Of a stretch of DNA of 12,588 nt, positions 6,209-12,403 are shown in pieces (within the stretch, counting starts at the first letter, position 1; each line of letters begins with the position of its first letter). The DNA is from DATKQI01 sp035532755. GTDB lineage: Bacteria > Pseudomonadota > Alphaproteobacteria > Acetobacterales > Acetobacteraceae. The stretch is from positions 1 through 12,588 of the forward strand of contig DATKQI010000132.1 in NCBI GenBank assembly GCA_035532755.1, read 5' to 3'. A model generated the notes under the pieces. That model did not search any database, was not told where the DNA came from, and saw only the letters and a program-made list of their open reading frames with translations. A program made the position numbers and the translations under genes.

Positions 6209-7467
6209 CCGGCCATCCGCTCGGCGAGGCGGGCATCGGTTTCCAGCACCGCGCGGAGCAGCACGTTGGCGCCGGCGGTGACGTGCTCGGGCTCCGCCTT
6301 CTCGAGTTCGTTGTGGCTGACGCCCTTTTCGCAAGGAACGAAGATCATCGCCGTGGGGGCGACGCGCGCGACATAGGCGGAATCATGCCCCGCGCCGGAG
6401 ACGATGGCGCGGCTGGAATAGCCGAGATCGGACGCGGCCCGGCGGACGGCGCCGACGCAATCGGCATCGAAATGGACGGCGGGGGAATCCCATACGCGCG
6501 CGAGCGCCAGTGTTGTGCCGGCGCTTTCGGCGAGGCGGTGCAGCGCGGCTTCGATCCGCGTTTCCATTTCGGCCAGCACGGCATCGTTCGGGTGGCGGAT
6601 GTCTATGGTGAAGAATACCTCGCCGGGGATCACGTTGCGGCTGTTCGGCCGGGCCTCGATCAGGCCCACGGTGGCGACCGCGTCCGGCGCGTGGGCCATC
6701 GCCGCATCGTGCACCGCCGCGACCATTCGTGCGGCGGCGAGCAGCGCATCCTGGCGCAGGCGCATCGGCGTGCTGCCGGCGTGGCAATCGGTGCCGGTGA
6801 CGGTGGCCTCGTACCAGCGCATGCCCTGCACGCCGGTGACGATGCCGATGGTTTTCTCCTCCGCCTCCAGGATCGGGCCCTGTTCGATGTGGAGTTCGAA
6901 GAATGCGCCGAGCGTGCGGTTGCCGCAGGGGGCATCGCCCCGATAGCCGATGCGCGCCAGTTCATCGCCGAAGCGCTTGCCTTCGCGATCCTGCCGGTCG
7001 TACGCATAATCCTTCGTGAATACGCCGGCGAACACGCCGGAGGCCAGCATGGCGGGGGCGAAGCGGGAGCCTTCCTCGTTCGTCCAGTCGATCACTTCAA
7101 GCGGGGCGTTGGTTTCGTAACCGGCGTCGTTCAGCGTGCGCAGCACTTCGAGGCCGGAGAGCACGCCGATGACGCCGTCGTACTTGCCGCCTGTCGGCTG
7201 CGTATCCAGATGGCTGCCCATGGCGATCGGCGGCAGCGCGTTGTTCCGCCCGGGGCGGCGGGCGAAGATGTTGCCCAGCTCATCGATGCTGACGGTGCAG
7301 CCGGCATCCTTGCAGGCGGCGACGAACCAATCCCGGGCCACCCGATCGAGATCGGTGAGCGTGAGGCGGCGGATGCCGCCTTTCTCCGTGGCGCCGATCC
7401 GTGCCGTTTCCATGATGCTCCGCCACAGCCGGTCTGCGTCTATGCGCAGGTTCGTGGTCTCGCTCAT
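6205..7467 (-). CDS. hyuC: M20-family N-carbamoyl-beta-alanine amidohydrolase (beta-ureidopropionase)
   Basis: A 420-residue metal-dependent hydrolase of the HyuC / allantoate amidohydrolase branch of peptidase family M20. It should perform the third pathway step, N-carbamoyl-beta-alanine (or the methylated homologue from thymine) to beta-amino acid, CO2 and NH3. The two-metal site is complete: GSHLDT (H86), GGKYDG (D97), TNEEGSRF (E131 as general base, E132 as ligand), ELHIEQGP (H193) and SHNELE (H385). The dimerisation/lid domain has DCHAGSTPM and RPNSRNVIPG, which contribute substrate contacts in this family. The ATG at 7467 is preceded by AGGAGG with a 7-base spacer and overlaps the preA stop as ATGA. 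The family also includes allantoate and L-carbamoyl-amino-acid hydrolases. The pyrimidine assignment rests on the adjoining preA, preT and hydantoinase genes. It is unrelated to the nitrilase-type beta-ureidopropionase of animals. Confidence 0.9.
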   Translation of the reverse strand: MSETTNLRIDADRLWRSIMETARIGATEKGGIRRLTLTDLDRVARDWFVAACKDAGCTVSIDELGNIFARRPGRNNALPPIAMGSHLDTQPTGGKYDGVIGVLSGLEVLRTLNDAGYETNAPLEVIDWTNEEGSRFAPAMLASGVFAGVFTKDYAYDRQDREGKRFGDELARIGYRGDAPCGNRTLGAFFELHIEQGPILEAEEKTIGIVTGVQGMRWYEATVTGTDCHAGSTPMRLRQDALLAAARMVAAVHDAAMAHAPDAVATVGLIEARPNSRNVIPGEVFFTIDIRHPNDAVLAEMETRIEAALHRLAESAGTTLALARVWDSPAVHFDADCVGAVRRAASDLGYSSRAIVSGAGHDSAYVARVAPTAMIFVPCEKGVSHNELEKAEPEHVTAGANVLLRAVLETDARLAERMAG

Positions 7468-8741
7468 TCCGCGGCCTCCTGGCGCAACGGGTTGTTTGGG
7501 TGCTGCTTCCAGGTCTGCCGCGATGCGCCTGTCTGCTGTTCCTCCATGGTGATGCAGCCCTCCACCGGGCAGACATGATGGCACAGGTTGCAGCCCACGC
7601 ATTCCTCCTCGATCACCTCGTAGTGCCGGCGGCCTTCGATGCGCGTGGCGGCTATGGCCTGGTGGGCGGTATCCTCGCAGGCGATATGGCACAGGCCGCA
7701 GCCGATGCAGCGGGCCTGGTCGATCCGTGCGATGGTTTTGTAGGCGAGGTTCAGGTCTTCCCAATGGACGTAGTTCGGGATGGCGCGGGCACGAAAATCC
7801 TCGATCCGCGCGTAGCCCTTCGCATCCATCCAGTTGCCGAGGCCATCGAGCATGTCTGTTACGACGGCGAAGCCGCGGTGCATCGCGGCGGTGCAGACCT
7901 GCACCGTGCCGGCGCCGAGCGCGATGAATTCCGCCGCATCCTGCCACGTCGCGATGCCGCCGATGCCGGAGATCGGCAGCGCGGCGGTGGGCGGGTCTCG
8001 CGCGATATCGGCCACCATCCGCAGCGCGATCGGCTTCACCGCCGGGCCGCAGTAGCCGCCATGCGTGCCCTGGCCATCGACGACCGGGGTGGGCGCCATC
8101 CGGTCCAGATCGACGCCGACGATGGATTGCACGGTGTTGATCAGCGACACCGCATCCGCCCCGCCGCGCAGGGCGGCGCGCGCGGGGGCGAGAATGTCGG
8201 TGACGTTGGGGGTGAGCTTCACGATCACTGGCATGCGCGTGTGCTGCTTGCACCAGCGCGTGACCATCTCGATGTATTCCGGCACCTGGCCGACGGCCGC
8301 GCCCATGCCGCGTTCCGACATGCCGTGCGGGCAGCCGAAATTCAGCTCCACGCCATCGGCGCCGGTTTCCTCCACCTGCACGACGATGCGCCGCCAGCTT
8401 TCCTCGGTGCAGGGCACCATGAGGCTGACGACCACGGCGCGATCCGGCCAATCCTGCTTGATCTGCCGGATTTCGGCGAGATTCACGGCCAGCGGACGAT
8501 CGGTGATCAGCTCGATGTTGTTGAAGCCGGCAATGCGCTGGCCGTTCAGTGCGACCGCCCCGTAGCGGCTGGAGACGTTCACGATCGGCGGGTCTTCGCC
8601 GAGGGTTTTCCACACCACCCCGCCCCAGCCGGCGCGGAAGGCGCGCTCCACGTTATAGGCCTTGTCGGTGGGCGGGGCGGAGGCGAGCCAGAACGGATTC
8701 GGCGCGCGGATGCCGGCGAATGTCACGCGAAGGTCAGCCAT
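7464..8741 (-). CDS. preA: Dihydropyrimidine dehydrogenase, catalytic subunit PreA
   Basis: A 425-residue FMN and iron-sulfur subunit that reduces uracil and thymine to 5,6-dihydropyrimidines with electrons supplied by PreT. Residues 1-310 form a dihydroorotate-dehydrogenase-like barrel: NPFWLASAPPT at 15-25, KTLGE at 45-49, VELNFGCPHGM (131-141), the loop SERGMGAAVGQ (142-152), KLTPNV (175-180), INTVQS (201-206), and SGIGGI (258-263) at the FMN phosphate site. The C-terminus carries two 4Fe-4S ferredoxin motifs, CIGCGLCHIAC (345-355) and CVGCNLCHHVCP (381-392), matching the C-terminal part of mammalian dihydropyrimidine dehydrogenase. The position of the mammalian active-site Cys is Val150 here. 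The start at 8741 is supported by GAGAAGGA on the minus strand with a 9-base spacer; the frame extending to 8819 overlaps preT and is not chosen. preT ends 31 bases upstream. Confidence 0.96.
   Translation of the reverse strand: MADLRVTFAGIRAPNPFWLASAPPTDKAYNVERAFRAGWGGVVWKTLGEDPPIVNVSSRYGAVALNGQRIAGFNNIELITDRPLAVNLAEIRQIKQDWPDRAVVVSLMVPCTEESWRRIVVQVEETGADGVELNFGCPHGMSERGMGAAVGQVPEYIEMVTRWCKQHTRMPVIVKLTPNVTDILAPARAALRGGADAVSLINTVQSIVGVDLDRMAPTPVVDGQGTHGGYCGPAVKPIALRMVADIARDPPTAALPISGIGGIATWQDAAEFIALGAGTVQVCTAAMHRGFAVVTDMLDGLGNWMDAKGYARIEDFRARAIPNYVHWEDLNLAYKTIARIDQARCIGCGLCHIACEDTAHQAIAATRIEGRRHYEVIEEECVGCNLCHHVCPVEGCITMEEQQTGASRQTWKQHPNNPLRQEAAE
7475..7480 (-). promoter_or_regulatory. Ribosome binding site of the M20 amidohydrolase gene
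   Basis: A perfect AGGAGG on the minus strand lies 7 bases before the ATG at 7467, inside the last codons of preA. It fixes the start of a gene whose frame is otherwise open far upstream. Confidence 0.8.
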
Positions 8742-8750
8742 GATGCGCGA

Positions 8751-8758
8751 TCCTTCTC
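8751..8758 (-). promoter_or_regulatory. Ribosome binding site of preA
   Basis: The minus strand reads GAGAAGGA, 9 bases before the ATG at 8741. It supports this start over the longer open frame that would overlap preT. Confidence 0.65.
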
Positions 8759-8772
8759 GGGCGTTCCATCGG

Positions 8773-10113
8773 TCAGGCAGCCAAAAGGTGGTCGATCGCG
8801 GCGGCGGCGCGTTTGCCATCCTGCACCGCGTGCACGGTAAGATCCGGCCCTGCGACGCAATCGCCGCCGGCGAAGACGCGCGGGATGGAGGTCTGACCGG
8901 TGTGCGGATCGACGGTAATGCGACCGTTCTCGATCGCGGGCTGCTCCGCGCCTTCCTCCGGCCAGAGCAGGTGCTGGCCGACGGCCTTCAGCAGCATATC
9001 GGTTGGAATCGCGAAGCGCTCCTCCCCGATCACGAGCCGTCCGTCAGCGGCGAGACGGGTGCGGGCAAACAGGACGGAACCGAGTTGCCCGCCGCTGCCT
9101 TCCAGCGCCACCGGCGCGGCCCAATGGCGGATGGTCACGCCGTTGGTCTGCGCCCAATCCTGCTCGGCAGAGGTTGCCGACATCTGGGCGGGGCCGCGGC
9201 GATAGACGATGGCGACCTCCTCGGCCCCGAGCCTGCGGGCCTGGGTGGCGGCGTCGATCGCGGTGTTGCCGCCGCCGATCACCACCACGCGGCGGCCGAT
9301 CGGCAGCGTGGACTTGTCTGCCGACTGGCGCAGATCGGCGATGAAATCGACGGCATCGCGGACGCCGACCAGGTCCTCCCGCGGCAGGCCGAGCGCGTTG
9401 ACGCCAGCCTGGCCGATGGCGAGGAATATCGCGTCGAAGCTATGGCGCAAGGTGGCCAGGGTGATGTCGCGGCCGAGGGCTTTGCCGTGTTCGATGCGGA
9501 TACCGCCGATGCCGAGAATGAAGCCGACCTCCCGATAGGCAAAATCATCGGCCATCTTGTACGCGGCGATGCCGTATTCGTTCAGCCCGCCGGGATTCGG
9601 CTTTGCCTCGAAGATGACGACGTCATGTCCGGCGCGGGCCAGCGCATGCGCGCAGGCAAGCCCCGCCGGGCCGGCGCCGACAACCGCGATCTGCCGCCCG
9701 GTGGGCTGCGCGCGCGAGAAGGGATGAGTGCTCTGCCGCATCTGCCAGTCGGTCGCGTGGCGCTGCAGCGCGCCGATGTTGATCGGCCGTTGCTCCTGCG
9801 CGGTGCGCACGCAGGCTTGCTCGCACAGGACCTCGGTCGGGCAGACGCGCGCACAGGTGCCGCCGAGGATGTTCTGCTGCAAGATCGTTTGGGCAGCACC
9901 GCGGATGTTGCCGGTGGCGATGGCGCGGATGAAACCCGGCACGTCGATCCCGGTCGGGCAGGCTTCGATGCAGGGGGCATCGTGGCAGAAATAGCAGCGA
10001 TCGGCTTCCACCAGCGCTGCGTCATCCGACAGGGACGGATGCGCATCGGCGAAGTTGGCGGCGAGAGCATCGCTGCTCAACCGGCCGGCCGCGATATCGC
10101 TGCTTTCGCCCAT
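8773..10113 (-). CDS. preT: Dihydropyrimidine dehydrogenase, NAD(P)H/FAD subunit PreT
   Basis: A 446-residue flavoprotein that takes electrons from NAD(P)H and passes them through FAD and Fe-S clusters to PreA. It is equivalent to the N-terminal half of the single-chain eukaryotic enzyme. The N-terminal double cluster domain has CYFCHDAPCIEAC (40-52) and CARVCPTEVLCEQAC (87-101), followed by INIGALQ (111-117), whose Gln corresponds to a non-cysteine cluster ligand in mammalian DPD. The FAD fold is at VVGAGPAGLACAHAL (144-158) and the nucleotide fold at VVVIGGGNTAIDAA. The C-terminus has FAGGDCVAGPDLTVHAVQDGK, typical of GltD-like reductases. The start is the ATG at 10113, with GGGGGA upstream. 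A TTG at 10143 is in frame but has no ribosome binding site and lies near the expected promoter. It is the first gene of the minus-strand operon, divergent from the RutR-like regulator. Confidence 0.95.
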   Translation of the reverse strand: MGESSDIAAGRLSSDALAANFADAHPSLSDDAALVEADRCYFCHDAPCIEACPTGIDVPGFIRAIATGNIRGAAQTILQQNILGGTCARVCPTEVLCEQACVRTAQEQRPINIGALQRHATDWQMRQSTHPFSRAQPTGRQIAVVGAGPAGLACAHALARAGHDVVIFEAKPNPGGLNEYGIAAYKMADDFAYREVGFILGIGGIRIEHGKALGRDITLATLRHSFDAIFLAIGQAGVNALGLPREDLVGVRDAVDFIADLRQSADKSTLPIGRRVVVIGGGNTAIDAATQARRLGAEEVAIVYRRGPAQMSATSAEQDWAQTNGVTIRHWAAPVALEGSGGQLGSVLFARTRLAADGRLVIGEERFAIPTDMLLKAVGQHLLWPEEGAEQPAIENGRITVDPHTGQTSIPRVFAGGDCVAGPDLTVHAVQDGKRAAAAIDHLLAA

Positions 10114-10151
10114 CGCCTCTTCCCCCAGCCCGTTGTGCCGCAAGACTCAGC

Positions 10152-10158
10152 TTGACCA
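10152..10158. promoter_or_regulatory. Additional RutR half-site
   Basis: A perfect half-site TTGACCA stands next to the main operator. The core TGACCAAA recurs at 10153 and 10163, exactly 10 bases apart, placing the extra half-site on the same helix face. It also doubles as a -35-like hexamer for plus-strand transcription. Confidence 0.5.
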
Positions 10159-10161
10159 AAA

Positions 10162-10177
10162 CTGACCAAACGGTCAA
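10162..10177. promoter_or_regulatory. RutR-like operator
   Basis: The 16-base inverted repeat CTGACCAAACGGTCAA agrees with the E. coli RutR box TTGACCANNTGGTCAA at 12 of 14 defined positions. It lies between the divergent preT operon and the gene for a RutR-like protein, overlapping a TTGACC -35-like hexamer on the minus strand. One site could therefore repress both directions until uracil or thymine releases the regulator. The consensus is established for E. coli; its use here is inferred. Confidence 0.75.
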
Positions 10178-10209
10178 CTTGTTTCCGCAATGTGTCGTTT
10201 CTGGTCTTG

Positions 10210-10215
10210 TATGAT
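10210..10215 (+). promoter_or_regulatory. Candidate -10 element of rutR (leaderless transcript?)
   Basis: TATGAT is one base from the TATAAT consensus and lies 6 bases before the A of the chosen rutR ATG at 10222, which would then be the first transcribed base. No -35 match exists at 16-18 base spacing and no Shine-Dalgarno precedes this ATG. Confidence 0.4.
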
Positions 10216-10221
10216 TTGAAA

Positions 10222-10932
10222 ATGGGCAATTTGTACAAAACGACGGCAAAACGGCGGAGCGTCGTGCCGCAAGAGGTGGTTGGGGGGCGCATCCGCCAAT
10301 CCAGCATGCAGCACATCCTTGCGGCCGCCGAGCGCATTTTTGCGCAAGCCGGCTTCGGCGGTGCGACGATGGCGGAGCTGGCTGCCGCTGCCGGATTGCC
10401 CAAGGCCAATCTGCATTACTATTTCGGGACGAAGGAGAAGCTCTATCGCGCCTTGCTGGAGGGAATTCTCGCCCTCTGGCTGGACGCGGCGGATTGCATC
10501 GTTCCGGAGCGGCACCCGCAGGCTGCGCTGCCCGCCTATATCCGCGCCAAGCTCGCGCTTTCGCGCGATCGGCCGTATGCATCGAAGGTTTTCGCCAACG
10601 AGGTGCTGCACGGCGCGCCGCACCTGCGTTCGTATCTGGGGTTGGAGCTGCGCCGGAGGGTGGACAGCAAGGCCGTGGTGATCGAGGGTTGGATCGCACG
10701 CGGATGGATGGATGATGTCGATCCCAGGCACCTGCTGTTCATCCTGTGGGCTGCCACCCAGACCTATGCCGATTTCGAGACGCAGATTCGGGCCGTTCTG
10801 GGCGTGGCTGCGCTGGGCGCGGCGGAATTCGCCGCGGCCGAGGAGATGGTGATGAGGCTCGTCCTGAAAGGCTGCGGCGTGCGGCCGATGGCGAGCGAAG
10901 CAGCACAAGGGGAGCGCATATGTCCATCCTGA
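10222..10932 (+). CDS. rutR: RutR-like TetR-family regulator of pyrimidine utilisation
   Basis: A 236-residue TetR-family regulator. The N-terminal DNA-binding domain has HILAAAERIFAQAGF (31-45), TMAELAAAAGLPKANLHYYF (49-68, helix-turn-helix) and GTKEKLYRALL. The ligand domain matches E. coli RutR as I recall it in several blocks: IRAKLALSRDRPYASKVF (107-124) with E. coli IRLKLEVSRDYPQASRLF, EVLHGAP, DPRHLLFILWAATQTYADF (167-185) with E. coli DPQHLIFMIWASTQHYADF, and VIEGW. RutR is released from DNA by uracil or thymine. The ATG at 10222 is chosen because MGNLYKTTAKR lines up with the E. coli start MTQGAVKTTGKR; a GTG at 10192 is also in frame. The C-terminus is about 20 residues longer than in E. 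coli and overlaps the next gene by 13 bases. The likely targets are the divergent preT operon and its own transcript through the operator at 10162-10177. Confidence 0.9.
   Translation: MGNLYKTTAKRRSVVPQEVVGGRIRQSSMQHILAAAERIFAQAGFGGATMAELAAAAGLPKANLHYYFGTKEKLYRALLEGILALWLDAADCIVPERHPQAALPAYIRAKLALSRDRPYASKVFANEVLHGAPHLRSYLGLELRRRVDSKAVVIEGWIARGWMDDVDPRHLLFILWAATQTYADFETQIRAVLGVAALGAAEFAAAEEMVMRLVLKGCGVRPMASEAAQGERICPS
10907..10914 (+). promoter_or_regulatory. Ribosome binding site of the hydantoinase gene
   Basis: AAGGGGAG lies 5 bases before the ATG at 10920, inside the last codons of rutR. It settles the start against a frame that is open back to 10746. Confidence 0.7.
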
Positions 10933-12383
10933 TCCGCGGCGGCGAGGTGGTGACCGCCGAGCAGGCCTTTCGTGCCGATGTGTATTGCGACGGCGGGCTG
11001 ATCCGTGCAATCGGCCACGATCTTGTCGTGCCCGCCGGGGCGCAGGTGGTCGATGCCGGCGGGATGCTGTTGATGCCCGGGGGGATCGATCCGCATACGC
11101 ATATGGAACTGCCCTTCATGGGCACGGTGGCGAGCGAGGATTTCTTCACCGGCACCTCCGCCGGCGTGGCGGGCGGAACGACCACGATCATCGATTTTGT
11201 CATTCCCACACCCGGCACCTCTCTGATGGAGGCGTATCGCATCTGGCGCGGCTGGGCGGAGAAGGCGGCTTCCGACTACAGCTTTCATGTCGCCGTCACC
11301 TGGTGGTCGGATCAGGTGAGTGCGGAGATGGGCGAGTTGACGCGCGAGCACGGCGTGAACAGCTTCAAGCATTTCATGGCGTACAAGGGCGCCATCATGG
11401 TGGATGATGGCGTGCTGATGGAAAGCTTCGCCCGCGCGCTGGAACTGGGCGCGATCTGCAACGTGCATGCGGAGAACGGCGAGGCGGTGTTCCGCTTGCA
11501 GAAGATGCTGCTGGCCCAGGGCATTACCGGACCGGAGGGGCACGCGCTGTCGCGCCCGCCGGCGGTGGAGGGCGAAGCGGCCCAGCGGGCGATTGCCATC
11601 GCCAAGGTGCTGGGGGCGCCGGTTTATATCGTGCATGTTTCCACCGAAGAAGCGGCGGCGGCGATCGCCAGGGCGCGTGCCGACGGGCAGCGCGTGTACG
11701 GCGAGGTGCTGGCGCAGCATCTCGTGATCGACGAGAGCGTGTACCGCAATCCTGACTGGGCCACCGCGGCGGCGTATGTGATGAGTCCGCCGTTCCGGCC
11801 GGCGCATCACCAGAAGGCTCTGTGGGCCGGACTTGTCTCCGGGCAGTTGCAGACGACGGCGACCGACCATTGCTGCTTCTGCGCACCGCAGAAGGCGATG
11901 GGGCGCGACAACTTCACCGGCATACCGAACGGGACCGGCGGAATAGAGGATCGGATGAGCGTTCTGTGGCACCACGGGGTGTGCAGCGGACGTTTGACCC
12001 CGAGCGAATTCGTCCGCATCACCTCCACCAACGCCGCGCAGATCTTCAACATCCATCCGCGCAAAGGGGCAATCGCCGTGGGTGCCGACGCCGATATCGT
12101 TGTATGGGACCCCGCCGGGCGGCGCACGATTTCAGCGAAGACGCATCATCAGAACGTGGATTTCAACATCTATGAGGGGATGGAGGTGCAGGGTCTCGCT
12201 CGCCACACGATCAGCAACGGCAAGCTCGTATGGACCGACGGCGATCTGCGCACGGTGCGCGGTGCCGGGCGCTATGTGAACCGGCCATGCTTCACGCCCG
12301 CGACGCGAGCTATCGCCACGCGCAATGCCGCGATGCGCCCGGTAGGCGTGGTGCGGGAACCGATGGCTGCCGTTACGCCGTGA
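10920..12383 (+). CDS. hydA: Dihydropyrimidinase / D-hydantoinase
   Basis: A 487-residue cyclic amidohydrolase that should perform the second pathway step, ring opening of dihydrouracil or dihydrothymine to the N-carbamoyl-beta-amino acid. The binuclear zinc site is complete and keeps the family's numbering almost exactly: H59 and H61 in DPHTHMEL, the carboxylated lysine K150 in NSFKHFMAYK, H183 in NVHAENGE, H239 in YIVHVSTEEA and D316 in TATDHCCF. Y155 of FMAYK matches the substrate-contacting tyrosine of hydantoinases. The C-terminal beta-sandwich returns at DADIVVWDP, followed by an Ala/Arg-rich tail. The start at 10920 has a good ribosome binding site and overlaps the rutR stop by 13 bases. 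It is transcribed away from the other two pathway enzymes, so the pathway is split between two divergent units that share one operator. Confidence 0.95.
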   Translation: MSILIRGGEVVTAEQAFRADVYCDGGLIRAIGHDLVVPAGAQVVDAGGMLLMPGGIDPHTHMELPFMGTVASEDFFTGTSAGVAGGTTTIIDFVIPTPGTSLMEAYRIWRGWAEKAASDYSFHVAVTWWSDQVSAEMGELTREHGVNSFKHFMAYKGAIMVDDGVLMESFARALELGAICNVHAENGEAVFRLQKMLLAQGITGPEGHALSRPPAVEGEAAQRAIAIAKVLGAPVYIVHVSTEEAAAAIARARADGQRVYGEVLAQHLVIDESVYRNPDWATAAAYVMSPPFRPAHHQKALWAGLVSGQLQTTATDHCCFCAPQKAMGRDNFTGIPNGTGGIEDRMSVLWHHGVCSGRLTPSEFVRITSTNAAQIFNIHPRKGAIAVGADADIVVWDPAGRRTISAKTHHQNVDFNIYEGMEVQGLARHTISNGKLVWTDGDLRTVRGAGRYVNRPCFTPATRAIATRNAAMRPVGVVREPMAAVTP

Positions 12384-12391
12384 TGCCCGGC

Positions 12392-12397
12392 GGGAGG
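12392..12397 (+). promoter_or_regulatory. Ribosome binding site of the terminal dehydrogenase gene
   Basis: GGGAGG lies 6 bases before the ATG at 12404. This favours that start over an in-frame ATG at 12383 that overlaps the hydantoinase stop as TGATG. Confidence 0.7.
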
Positions 12398-12403
12398 AAT
12401 GAT

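Larger units (their letters stand above)
10114..10221. promoter_or_regulatory. Divergent promoter region between preT and rutR
   Basis: This 108-base stretch is visibly richer in A and T than the rest of the window and separates the two divergent transcription units. It holds the RutR-like operator, a spare half-site, and TTGACC hexamers on both strands (plus 10152-10157, minus 10177-10172) that could act as -35 elements. The matching -10 hexamers at 17-base spacing (plus CAACTT, minus CAAGCT) are poor, so promoter positions remain uncertain. Confidence 0.7.

Noticed and set aside
10114..10143. A TTG start for PreT at 10143, giving ten extra residues
   Set aside because: It has no Shine-Dalgarno and lies where the transcription start is expected; the ATG at 10113 has a GGGGGA upstream.
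10192..10221. A GTG start for the RutR-like regulator at 10192
   Set aside because: It has no ribosome binding site, and the E. coli RutR N-terminus aligns with the ATG at 10222. It cannot be fully excluded.
10114..10221. A riboswitch or tRNA-like leader in the divergent region
   Set aside because: I found no conserved structured-RNA signature. The inverted repeats are explained by a TetR-type operator.
10230..10239. The perfect 10-base palindrome TTTGTACAAA
   Set aside because: It lies inside the first codons of rutR, is short and AT-rich, and has no relation to the RutR box, so it is probably chance.
12383..12403. An upstream in-frame ATG for the terminal dehydrogenase at 12383
   Set aside because: The TGATG overlap is attractive, but the GGGAGG at 12392-12397 would lie inside the gene, and it is ideally placed for the ATG at 12404, which starts directly with the Rossmann motif.
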